DNA of 64,000 nt from positions 1-64,000 of the forward strand of contig NZ_QJHK01000020.1 in NCBI RefSeq assembly GCF_003202435.1. Direction: 5' to 3'. Both the position numbers and the translations under genes were made by a program. The stretch is from Flavobacterium cheongpyeongense. Lineage in GTDB: Bacteria > Bacteroidota > Bacteroidia > Flavobacteriales > Flavobacteriaceae. Below, one piece after another: positions 27,359 through 36,107 of the stretch (position 1 is the stretch's first letter; every line of letters starts with the position of its first letter). The notes below the pieces were generated by a model. The model ran no database searches, was not told where the DNA came from, and saw only the letters and a list, made by a program, of their open reading frames with translations.

Positions 27359-29778
27359 CTTTTACTTAATGATTGTATTTTAATGACACCTTTCTTTAAT
27401 CCCGGAGCAGTAACTTCAAGATTAATAGTACCTGATTCACCATTACTTTTAATAATGACCAAAGCACGACCATTCCATGTTTTACGCGTGTTGGAAACAT
27501 ATAAATCCGTATCTTTTAAATTAGCATTATCAACTCCCGCAATAGCTCCGGCACCTGTAACCCTAAATGTAAGCTGGTTGTCTGCATTTGGATTTAAAAT
27601 ACCTTTATCATCTATAATTTCAACAGTTACATAAACTAAATCCTGACCATCAGCTTTTATGTTTTTTCGGTCAGCTATCAGTTTAATTGTAGTTGGCTGA
27701 GTGGCTGTTTTCAATGAAACAGACTCAACTTCTTTATCGTTTTCTAAGCCCACAGCCTTTAGTTCTCCCTTTTGATATGGAATCGTAAAAGTTGCTTTGA
27801 ATTCCTGTGCTTTGCCTGTTTCCTTTTCGCCAAGACTTTTTCCATTCAGGTACAATCTTACTTTCGGGTATTTTGAATAGACTTCAATCTCAATATTCTT
27901 TCCTTCGTGATTAGACCATGTCCAGCTTTCCCATGTTGGCCAGACTGCCCATGATGTCAATTTTATTGGGTCGCTTTCAGGATTTGGCTCTCGAACAGCC
28001 ATGTATATTTTTTCATTATCGTTGTATAGCATACTTCTGTAATGCGAGATTGGTTTTCGCCAGCCTATTAAATCAATATCCCCACAATAAGCACCATGCC
28101 ACGGATAAAAATTTCCTGTCCAATGCTCTCCTTCCGGTTCTCCCGGATATACATAACGCCCAATACCTGATTCTCCTAAATAATCCATTGCTGTCCATAC
28201 AAAATCGCCCAGGATGTAATTGTGTTTCTGAACTAAATCCCAGTTGATAAAAGCATCTTTAGGATACGATTCAGTTTGCACAATAATACGTGAAGGCACT
28301 CTTTTGTGGTCTTCTTCGGCATGATGCAACTGATAATTGTATCCGGCTACATCATGGGCAGCCATCAAAGGATCAAAAATATCCCAACCCTGATCCCAGG
28401 TCGTCATGGCAGAGGTTACAGGACGTATGGCATCTATGTTTCGAACTGCACTTGCAAGCATTTTTGCCGTTTCAACGGCTTCGGGTTTGGTTCTTTCAAT
28501 GATTTCATTACCAATACTCCACATAATAATGGAAGGATGATTTCGATCTCTTAATACCATCGATTCTACATCATGTTTCCACCATTTATCAAATAAACTG
28601 GCGTAATCATGGGTGTTTTTTTTCTCTCTCCATCCGTCAAAAACTTCATCAATTACCAGCATACCTAATCGGTCGCAAGCGTCTAAAAAAGCTTCTGAAG
28701 GCGGATTGTGTGACGTTCTCAAGGCATTAAATCCTGCTTTTTTCAATAATGCTACTTTTCTTTCTTCGGCACGGTCATAGGCTGCTGCTCCCAAAGCCCC
28801 ATTGTCATGATGCACGCAGCCACCGTTTAATTTTATCTTTTTTCCGTTTAATAAAAATCCGTTTTCAGGACTAAAATCGATTGTTCTGATTCCGAAATTG
28901 GTGGTTACAGCATCAAAAGTTTTTAATTCTTTTTTGATTACTGTTTTAACCTGATATAGATTTGGTACGTCAAAAGACCATAATTTTGGATTTTCTACTG
29001 TTACGATCTGAGTCACTTCTTTTTCTTCGTTTGGCTGTACTTCTATTTTAATTTCAGCATTGGCAGTACTTTTACCTTTTTCATCTGCAATACTATTTGA
29101 AAGCAAAACAGAGTGTACATTTAAAGTTTCATTTTTTAAAATCGTTTTGACCTGAACCGTAGCCTTGTTGTTTTTTACCTCTAAAATACTGATACCAACA
29201 CCCCATTTTTTAATATGAACGGCGTTTCTGACCATCAGCCACACATTCCGATAAATACCAGAACCACTATACCATCTGCAGTTTTTTTGCTGTGAATTAT
29301 CAACTTTGACAGCAATCGTATTTTGCTGTCCGTAATCTAAATGAGATGTAAGATCGAATTCAAAAGAAGTATAGCCATACGGCTGAACACCTACTGATTT
29401 TCCATTGATAAAAACCTCGGCATTACTATAAACTCCTTCAAAATAAATAGTAATCTTTTGATTTTTCCAGGCAGCAGGTACTGAAAATGATTTTCTGTAC
29501 CAACCGGTTCCCATCGGATAAAAACCACCATCTCCTTCACTTGGATTGTTTTTTTCTGATTTCCCCTCAATACTCCAATCATGCGGTAAATCTAACTTTC
29601 TCCAGTTATGGTCATCAAGATTTACCGTACTGTTTTCCGGAGTATTTCCTAAAGCAAATTTCCAGTCGGCGTTGAAACGTTGTTTTCGTTCAAAATCCGC
29701 TTTTTGCGCTAAACCCTTTGAGATGCAGCCTATGAAAAGTAAACTAGTTAACAGTAATGTCTTTATATTTTCTTTCAT
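27355..29778 (-). CDS. GH2 family beta-galactosidase-like enzyme with C-terminal Ig-like domains
   Basis: An 807-residue secreted GH2 protein with a signal peptide (about 1-24). The jelly-roll domain has LDLPHDWSIEG and GTGWYRKSF, and an Ig-like domain precedes the barrel. The likely acid/base is Glu425 in MWSIGNEI and the nucleophile Glu503 in IVQTESYP. The C-terminus has a DUF4982-like segment (about 610-680) and an invasin-like Ig domain (about 690-805). This arrangement is typical of Bacteroidota exo-acting GH2 enzymes, often beta-galactosidases, but beta-glucuronidase or other specificities are possible. It is the first gene of the GH2-GH78-DUF2264 operon, preceded by a 319-bp noncoding region that contains a dispersed repeat. 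Confidence 0.9.
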   Translation of the reverse strand: MKENIKTLLLTSLLFIGCISKGLAQKADFERKQRFNADWKFALGNTPENSTVNLDDHNWRKLDLPHDWSIEGKSEKNNPSEGDGGFYPMGTGWYRKSFSVPAAWKNQKITIYFEGVYSNAEVFINGKSVGVQPYGYTSFEFDLTSHLDYGQQNTIAVKVDNSQQKNCRWYSGSGIYRNVWLMVRNAVHIKKWGVGISILEVKNNKATVQVKTILKNETLNVHSVLLSNSIADEKGKSTANAEIKIEVQPNEEKEVTQIVTVENPKLWSFDVPNLYQVKTVIKKELKTFDAVTTNFGIRTIDFSPENGFLLNGKKIKLNGGCVHHDNGALGAAAYDRAEERKVALLKKAGFNALRTSHNPPSEAFLDACDRLGMLVIDEVFDGWREKKNTHDYASLFDKWWKHDVESMVLRDRNHPSIIMWSIGNEIIERTKPEAVETAKMLASAVRNIDAIRPVTSAMTTWDQGWDIFDPLMAAHDVAGYNYQLHHAEEDHKRVPSRIIVQTESYPKDAFINWDLVQKHNYILGDFVWTAMDYLGESGIGRYVYPGEPEGEHWTGNFYPWHGAYCGDIDLIGWRKPISHYRSMLYNDNEKIYMAVREPNPESDPIKLTSWAVWPTWESWTWSNHEGKNIEIEVYSKYPKVRLYLNGKSLGEKETGKAQEFKATFTIPYQKGELKAVGLENDKEVESVSLKTATQPTTIKLIADRKNIKADGQDLVYVTVEIIDDKGILNPNADNQLTFRVTGAGAIAGVDNANLKDTDLYVSNTRKTWNGRALVIIKSNGESGTINLEVTAPGLKKGVIKIQSLSKR

Positions 29779-29866
29779 TGATCGTTTTTTAATATTTCAA
29801 TAATTATAAGTGTCTAAACAACACTTTCAAATATATAACTATTACTTATAAATCTCTACTACACAT

Positions 29867-30042
29867 TGGGTGAAATCATTCCAAAACGTCAATTCGAGTC
29901 TTTTTTGTGTAGGAAAACAGAACAAAAAAATGGATCAAGAACCGTTTTCAATGAAATTTTTTCTGTTCCCGATACAATTTCGGTCTAAAACTAACCGAAC
30001 TCACGAAAAATTATCATCGAAAAGCAATTGCACTCAATGCGT
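29867..30042 (-). repeat. 176-bp dispersed intergenic repeat, copy A
   Basis: Read on the minus strand, this stretch aligns end to end with 52595-52770 on the plus strand, both 176 bp long, at roughly 70-75 percent identity by eye. Shared blocks include GATGATAATTTTTCGT, CATTGAAAAC followed by GTTCTTG, and a terminal CACCCA. It fills the gap between the GH16 stop and the GH2 start, pointing towards GH2. Its function is unknown. A reading frame without ATG on the plus strand shares several residues with copy B, so a decayed coding sequence is an alternative. Confidence 0.75.
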
Positions 30043-30097
30043 TTTTACAACAAAGTCGCAGATAAAACTTACAAGTACCGAATATATTAATTTCATT

Positions 30098-30955
30098 TTA
30101 TTTCTTTTTTTGATAAACTCTGATGTAATCGATTATGTATTTTGATGGTAAGCTGTCTGATGTGTATTCCCCACCATTCATGCCTCCAACTGCCAGATTG
30201 ACCAACAGATAATGTGGCTGCTGGAAAGGTTTGATTTCTTGTTTTTTGTACTTCATTGATTCAGAAACACTGATTTCGTTCAATAGCTGATCATCCACAT
30301 ATAATCTGATCCATTGGTCATTCCAGTCCATCCTCCATACATGAAATCTATTTGCCCAGTCTTTATCTTTAAAATCGGTCAGCATTTTTACTGAACTGTC
30401 CCATACAGTCGTTGGTTCATCTGATTCCCAGCAGGCATTCGCTAATACTTTTCCTGTGTAATATTCCATAATATCAATTTCGCCATTTATGGGCCAGTTC
30501 CCTTCTATGCCCAAAGTCCAAAATGCCGGCCACATTCCTTTTCCTGTCGGAATCTTAGCCCGCATTTCGAATCGGCCATATTGCCAGGAGTGTTTCCCAC
30601 GCGTCATTAAACTGGAAGATGTAACTTTTATGGAATCTCTTTTTTTTGCCCAGTCGCTATGTGTTGTAGCATCAAAATCCGGATTGACCCGGTTCTCTTT
30701 TCTGGCCTCAATAATTAAAAATCCTGCTTTACAATACGCATTTTCTTTTTGATACCATTGATCTTCCTGATTCCTTACAAAGCCGGTTTCATAGTTCCAG
30801 TTCTTTTCATCGGGAATGCCATCTTTAGTAAATTCATCGTTCCATACTAATTTGTATTTTTCATGTTTTACTACTTTTTCTTTGTTTGAAATAAAAACAG
30901 AACTTAACATTAGTACACTTGCTGTAATTCCTAAATAACCGATACTCAATTTCAT
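30098..30955 (-). CDS. GH16 family endo-glycanase (laminarinase-like)
   Basis: A 285-residue single-domain enzyme of the beta-jelly-roll GH16 family. The catalytic motif GEIDIMEYY gives nucleophile Glu159, helper Asp161 and acid/base Glu164, with the extra Met of the beta-bulge form. Flanking signatures are WNDEFTKDGIPDEKNW, YGRFEMRAKIP, GMWPAFW and the C-terminal YIIDYIRVYQ. The hydrophobic N-terminus (about 1-22) is a signal peptide or anchor. This subgroup contains beta-1,3-glucanases and also beta-1,3-galactanases, so the backbone specificity is open. It lies between the GH128-like gene and the GH2 operon. Confidence 0.93.
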   Translation of the reverse strand: MKLSIGYLGITASVLMLSSVFISNKEKVVKHEKYKLVWNDEFTKDGIPDEKNWNYETGFVRNQEDQWYQKENAYCKAGFLIIEARKENRVNPDFDATTHSDWAKKRDSIKVTSSSLMTRGKHSWQYGRFEMRAKIPTGKGMWPAFWTLGIEGNWPINGEIDIMEYYTGKVLANACWESDEPTTVWDSSVKMLTDFKDKDWANRFHVWRMDWNDQWIRLYVDDQLLNEISVSESMKYKKQEIKPFQQPHYLLVNLAVGGMNGGEYTSDSLPSKYIIDYIRVYQKKK

Positions 30956-31022
30956 TTTTATATATTTTAAAAGTCAATTGCCTCCTGCTTTTTCCTGAGA
31001 AACTGAGGTCAAAGGATAAAAT

Positions 31023-31064
31023 GGCTTTAGCCTAAATAATCAATAGTACTATTTGGCTAAAGCC
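31023..31064. terminator. Hairpin downstream of the GH128-like gene
   Basis: A perfect 10-bp stem GGCTTTAGCC/GGCTAAAGCC, extended by an AT-rich section, is followed on the plus strand by TTTT and on the minus strand by ATTTTA. The minus-strand T-run is weak, so readthrough into the GH16 gene is likely; it may act as an attenuator or mRNA 3' stabiliser. Confidence 0.55.
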
Positions 31065-31142
31065 TTTTATTTAATTCAATTTATGATTCTGCTGCTAAAA
31101 TTCAATAATGTTATTTTTTAATATGCCTTTGTTCAGATAGTA

Positions 31143-31170
31143 AATGGGGGACCGCTCAAAATCCCCCATT
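31143..31170. terminator. Second hairpin just after the GH128-like stop codon
   Basis: A perfect 9-bp stem AATGGGGGA/TCCCCCATT with a 10-nt loop lies 30 bp past the stop codon on the minus strand. No T-run follows, so it is more likely an RNA-processing or stability element than a full terminator. Confidence 0.45.
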
Positions 31171-31200
31171 AACACCACAAGAAACAAAACCAAACTAACT

Positions 31201-34200
31201 TTATTTTTTAATAATCCTGATTGTTTTATCCGGGTAAGAATGCAGTTTTACAAAATATAATCCTGCACTGTTATGTTCCAGATTGAGGTGAATTTTTCCG
31301 TTTTCAACCGCATAATCCGATTCGGAAATTATCTTACCGTCTACTGTATAAATTGTAATTTTTTGTGCATTATCAGCTTCAGGAAAATTAATATCCAAAG
31401 GTCCTGAAGTAGGATTTGGGAAAGCTGTTATGTTTTCTGACAATACTTCATAATGTTTGTTTGTGGACAAGGTAGTATCAATACTGCCATAAAATTCAAG
31501 TTCAGCTATATTGCCGTAACCCGTTGGCGTGTACCAGTAGATGTATCTGTATTTTGGAGTGGCCAAACCGCTGTCGGTTGCAAATAGAGCATTGGCAGGC
31601 GTTTGCGTAATTACATGTAAAACCTCATATACATTAAGATAATCCTCGCTGTTAGAACCTCTAATCTCACTTCCGGGCATACGATTCCCAAATCCGTTTC
31701 GGGGAACATACCGGATATCTGTTAAACTGGCTTTTTTATCAGCTCCAAAATCATATCCTAAATAGCCAATTGCCGTTGGGCCATCCACGAAAGTACTGAT
31801 ATCTTCATCAAAAGCCTTTTCGATTGTCAATCCACTGTTGTTATAAGATCCCTGATGACCGATAATACTTCCTGTAATTTTTTGTCCTGGTGCAGGTACA
31901 GCACTTAAAATACCGGAATCCGGTCCTTCTCCCAGAGTGTTGTATGCAGCAATTTTATAGAAGTAAGGATTTCCATTTACAACTGACAGATCCTGATATT
32001 CATTTGCCGTAATCGTTGCAATAACCGTAAAAGGGCCTGAGGCTGAAGTGGCTCTTTTTACATAAAAACCAGCATCATACATAAAGTCCCATTTCAAATT
32101 TACCCTTGTATCACCGTATGCTAAAGTTGCATTTTGAACCGCAGACGGAATCGCAAATGCCATTGTTTTGACCTGTAAAGGCGAAGAATACGGACTTTCA
32201 CCGCCATTGTTTACAGCTGAGAGTTTATAGAAATAGTCTTTATTCTCCTGTAAATTGGTATCATCAAAAGTAGTTTCTTTTAGATATACTGCTACATTTT
32301 CATACGTACCATTGATGGTTTCGGATCTTTTAATGGTGTAGGATTCTGCTCCTGCAACAGCCGGCCATTTTAAATTGATAATGGATTTCGATAATGCTTT
32401 TCCTTCAATATTTGCAGGTGTAGCAGCAATAGGTGACTGTTCAAAAACCAGTACAGCTGAGTATGCTGATTCCGTATTGTCTTTACCAACCACTTTGATT
32501 CGGTATTCAGCTTTTGAATGCACTACATCAATCTTCTTTATAACGTTATAATCTGTTGTTTCAAAAAAAACCGAAAAGTCATTTTCGCCAGTTAATTTTC
32601 GCTCCAGAATATATTTATTTACTAAATCAGAATTAGTACCCGTCCAGTTTACAGTAATATTTTGATAGTCTGAAGACAATTGATAGCTCAAAGTTTCAAC
32701 TTTTGTTTTCCATGTTGAAATATATTCTCTATTCGAACTAAAAGCTTTTGCGGAAGCATTATTGGCATAATATTCACCAGCCGGAGTTAAAACCACATAA
32801 CTGTTAGCGGTACTTGAAATTACAGGTGCGGTTTGAAGCCACACATAATTTTGCCAGTTTGGATTTCTGGTTTTAAAGGCATCGTCAATCGTAACATACA
32901 TCGCTCTTGCATCCTGAACCCAGTTGTAGATAGAATAACGTTCTACATAATCAGTAGTTTCAAGTACGGTTAATATAGCAGCCAGATCATTTTTATGTTT
33001 AATAGCATTTGCATCTGTCAATAAAGTTGGTCCATCAGGGAAATTATTTCCTGTCCAGTTAGCTCCTATATTCCATTCTGTAATCCAAAGCGGTCTTTTG
33101 TACCGGTCATAGATGTTCTGCAGGTCACTTTTCCACTGAGCAGCAGTTTTGTACCAATAACAGTGGATGGCTACATAATCGATTCGGTAATTATTGGCTT
33201 CAGCCTGCGCCATAAAAGTGCCCATCCACGGATTGAATGGATCAGACGTTGCCGGAGAACCCAATCTTAGTCCTGATTTCATAAGCGCTGGCCAAGAAGC
33301 TATCGCTGCCTCAACGGTCATATTAGACTGATCAGGACGATCTGGTTCATTGAATCCTAAAAGATGCGTATAGCCCTCTTTTGTGTAAGCAGGCGTAAAT
33401 GAAGGCCAGAAATTAGTTTGTCTGATCGGTACATATTCAATATTTGGTGTAGAGCTCATTCCGGTATTCCAGTTGTAATACCAGGTAATATTGGTGGCAT
33501 CCATTGCTTCTGTGCTTCCGCCTGCCAGTCCTTTTTTGTTGACTTCATGCCATTTCATTGTTCTGATGAACGAAATTGTACCCTTTAGATTCACAGGTAA
33601 AACAGCAATTTCCAGATCCTGATTTTCTGCGATGTAAACCCTGCTATATCCGCTTCCGTCTGCATTTGAAGCAAAAGTGGCCATATAGCCTTTTTTCAGT
33701 TTGAATGATTTGATGGCGTTATCCAACGAACTTAAATTATCATGAGGCGTTACAGCAGCATATTGCTGAGAAGTACCTCCAAAATTTTCTGCTGTAAAAA
33801 CTTCCAAAGGCATTTCGTTTACTGAATAAGGGGCTACTACAGCACCACTTCCATAATTGGTTACCTGAACATTTGATCCATTACCCGCCGGAACACCATT
33901 TAAAGAAATGTACTGCAAATAAGAACTGATAACCTCGCTTGGTTTTTTATTTTCAAAGTACAATCGGGCATTTGCCGAATTTAAATTGACCGTTGTATTG
34001 ATTAACGGATTGTAAGCATTTTTTAAATATAAAGAAGCAGACCCGTTTAAAACCACGCTTGATTTTGCATAAGCCCCCACATTTATAGTGCTTGCAATTT
34101 CGGAAATTATAGCAGAAGGGCTAATCTCTTTTTCAGGAGCATAGGCTGTATTTTCAAAAGTTACCGAACTCACAACCATATCAACCGCACCGGCAGCATA

Positions 34201-35733
34201 ATTTTTACCAATTACAATATTGGCTATTTGCCGGGTCTGAATTTTCAAATCGGCTATCCCAAAGAGTGCTTTATCACCGGTTATACTTATGTAATAGGTA
34301 CCTGCTGCCTGAGACTGGAAAGTCAAATCGCCTTTTTTCAGTTTATTAATATCTCCAGTTGCAAAACTTTTAGTCGAAAGTACTGTTCCTGCTCCGTTTG
34401 CCTGTGTAGAAACCGAAACATTCATCTGAGAACCGGGAGCTAAATTTGAAATGTACTCATATAACCATGAAAACTGATAATCCTTAGAAGCTTCCAGCTG
34501 CACTGGAAAAGAGTAAACTGAATTTTCCTGAGCACCATCCCATCTTATATACATTAACCTTCCGGAATAATTTGTTCCATCAGAATCTAAAGCATGTCCC
34601 GAAGTTACATCCATATAACGTACTCCACCGGCAGCATTTGCCGTATTAAAAATTGAGGAGGAAACAGAATTTGTCCACCCATAAAGAGCAGGTGTTCCGG
34701 TATTATCATTGGCAAAACCATCCCAGGTATTGATTAAATTAGAAGATTTAAGTTTTAAATCCCCAATCGCCATAAGTCCGGATCCTGCAGTGATGGTGAT
34801 ATAAAATGTCCCGTCAGCAGTTGCTATAAAAGAAAAATCGCCTTTTCTTAATTTAGTGGCATTTCCGGTTACAAATGTTTTAGAAGCAATCACTCCGGTT
34901 CCGTTTGCTGTTGCTGAAACAGCTACATTGATAGGTGTTCCTGGAGCAGAATTCGATACATATTCATAAATCCATGAAAATTCATATTTAATGTCTTTTT
35001 CTAATTTTACAGGATAACTGTAAGTTGAAGTCGAGTATGCACTGTTATCCCAGCGAATGTACATGATCCTTCCGTTGTAGGCGGTATTATCGGATTCAAA
35101 TGTATGTCCGGAAGTTACATCCAGATATCTGACACCACTTGTTGAATTAGCTGTATTCCATGGAAGACTTGCCGAAGTATTCGCCCAGCCGTAATCATTT
35201 GGTTTTCCTGAATTATTTCCTGTAACTCCTGCCCATCTTCCTAACAGGTTATCTGACCCGTAAACCGTTTGTGCTACGGAATTGTCAATCACAAAATCCA
35301 ATGCTTTTGACGCTAAGAAATGACCGTCCTGATATATATTTACAAGACCATTTTTTACCGCATATCGGTAGGTTTGCTCCTGGACATTATCGACAGAAGT
35401 GCTTAAATTTTCTATTGCTGATAAAACTGTGGAATGATTAAACGTAGTTTTATCTAATGAAGTTCGAAATCCAAGTCCGGTAGTGTTTTTAACCTCGACA
35501 TCCAATCCCCTGCCCTGAGCAGCATTGATTTTTGCTCTTACCTCAAGAGTAAACTCGGTTTGATTGGACAACGGAAATGATAGCACATCCGAAGCTGCAT
35601 TATTACTAAATGTTTTTGAACCGCTTAACGAAGTGGCTAAATTATTCTTTACGGGCAGGTTTGGAACCTGAGCCTGAGCCCTGAAAAAAATGACCGACAG
35701 CCCGAAAAATAAAAAGGTGTATAATTTTTTCAT
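31201..35733 (-). CDS. Multidomain GH128-like beta-glucanase with T9SS sorting domain
   Basis: A 1510-residue surface or secreted enzyme with a signal peptide (about 1-22). Two tandem carbohydrate-binding-like repeats lie at about 164-332 and 333-500 (shared RYxDVTSGH, MYIRWD and YEYxSN). The glycosyl hydrolase core of the Asl1/GH128 type is at about 724-965, with acid/base Glu796 in LGFNEPDRP and nucleophile Glu886 in WITEWNIG. Fibronectin type III modules (about 1015-1280), an F5/8-like domain (about 1285-1425) and a type A T9SS C-terminal domain (about 1435-1510, FPNPTSG to IRIIKK) follow. Known GH128 members cut beta-1,3-glucan. Being directly downstream of susCD, it is the likely surface endo-enzyme of the locus. 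Confidence 0.88.
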   Translation of the reverse strand: MKKLYTFLFFGLSVIFFRAQAQVPNLPVKNNLATSLSGSKTFSNNAASDVLSFPLSNQTEFTLEVRAKINAAQGRGLDVEVKNTTGLGFRTSLDKTTFNHSTVLSAIENLSTSVDNVQEQTYRYAVKNGLVNIYQDGHFLASKALDFVIDNSVAQTVYGSDNLLGRWAGVTGNNSGKPNDYGWANTSASLPWNTANSTSGVRYLDVTSGHTFESDNTAYNGRIMYIRWDNSAYSTSTYSYPVKLEKDIKYEFSWIYEYVSNSAPGTPINVAVSATANGTGVIASKTFVTGNATKLRKGDFSFIATADGTFYITITAGSGLMAIGDLKLKSSNLINTWDGFANDNTGTPALYGWTNSVSSSIFNTANAAGGVRYMDVTSGHALDSDGTNYSGRLMYIRWDGAQENSVYSFPVQLEASKDYQFSWLYEYISNLAPGSQMNVSVSTQANGAGTVLSTKSFATGDINKLKKGDLTFQSQAAGTYYISITGDKALFGIADLKIQTRQIANIVIGKNYAAGAVDMVVSSVTFENTAYAPEKEISPSAIISEIASTINVGAYAKSSVVLNGSASLYLKNAYNPLINTTVNLNSANARLYFENKKPSEVISSYLQYISLNGVPAGNGSNVQVTNYGSGAVVAPYSVNEMPLEVFTAENFGGTSQQYAAVTPHDNLSSLDNAIKSFKLKKGYMATFASNADGSGYSRVYIAENQDLEIAVLPVNLKGTISFIRTMKWHEVNKKGLAGGSTEAMDATNITWYYNWNTGMSSTPNIEYVPIRQTNFWPSFTPAYTKEGYTHLLGFNEPDRPDQSNMTVEAAIASWPALMKSGLRLGSPATSDPFNPWMGTFMAQAEANNYRIDYVAIHCYWYKTAAQWKSDLQNIYDRYKRPLWITEWNIGANWTGNNFPDGPTLLTDANAIKHKNDLAAILTVLETTDYVERYSIYNWVQDARAMYVTIDDAFKTRNPNWQNYVWLQTAPVISSTANSYVVLTPAGEYYANNASAKAFSSNREYISTWKTKVETLSYQLSSDYQNITVNWTGTNSDLVNKYILERKLTGENDFSVFFETTDYNVIKKIDVVHSKAEYRIKVVGKDNTESAYSAVLVFEQSPIAATPANIEGKALSKSIINLKWPAVAGAESYTIKRSETINGTYENVAVYLKETTFDDTNLQENKDYFYKLSAVNNGGESPYSSPLQVKTMAFAIPSAVQNATLAYGDTRVNLKWDFMYDAGFYVKRATSASGPFTVIATITANEYQDLSVVNGNPYFYKIAAYNTLGEGPDSGILSAVPAPGQKITGSIIGHQGSYNNSGLTIEKAFDEDISTFVDGPTAIGYLGYDFGADKKASLTDIRYVPRNGFGNRMPGSEIRGSNSEDYLNVYEVLHVITQTPANALFATDSGLATPKYRYIYWYTPTGYGNIAELEFYGSIDTTLSTNKHYEVLSENITAFPNPTSGPLDINFPEADNAQKITIYTVDGKIISESDYAVENGKIHLNLEHNSAGLYFVKLHSYPDKTIRIIKK

Positions 35734-35928
35734 ACGAAATCTATTTAAAAATTGTTTTAAATTTTTGTTTTACTCTTTTAGTTAGTGACAAATTAATTTG
35801 GCGCAGCAACCAAAAGTCTACTGCAATTATTAACCGGTAAAAATGTATGATTCATGTGAATTGTAACCGGATTGAAGCAAAACTGAAAAGAGAAAAACAT
35901 CTTTCAGTCTAAAATCCAGGTTCATAAA

Positions 35929-35970
35929 GACCGCCAGCATTATCCTGTTACAGATAATGCTTTAGTGGTC
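35929..35970. promoter_or_regulatory. Hairpin between susD and the GH128-like gene
   Basis: GACC and AGCATTATC pair with GATAATGCT and GGTC around an 8-nt loop, giving an interrupted 13-bp stem. It lies in the 374-bp gap after susD and lacks a strong T-run. A partial terminator or RNA-processing site that sets a lower level for the enzyme than for SusCD is a reasonable guess. A smaller stem ACTGAAA/TTTCAGT precedes it at about 35882-35908. Confidence 0.4.
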
Positions 35971-36107
35971 CATATTTTAAAACTATTAATTGAGGGGCAA
36001 AATTTATTTTTTAAAATGAATGTAAAGTTGTTTCAAGTCTAAATGTTAGGTCATTCTGGGCTATTCACTTTGTGGTATTTTTACATTCAGATTGCATTTT
36101 TAGTATA

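Noticed and set aside
29870..30145. 91-residue plus-strand open frame across the GH16 3' end
   Set aside because: It overlaps the GH16 gene antisense and uses a different frame from the residues shared with the repeat at 52595.
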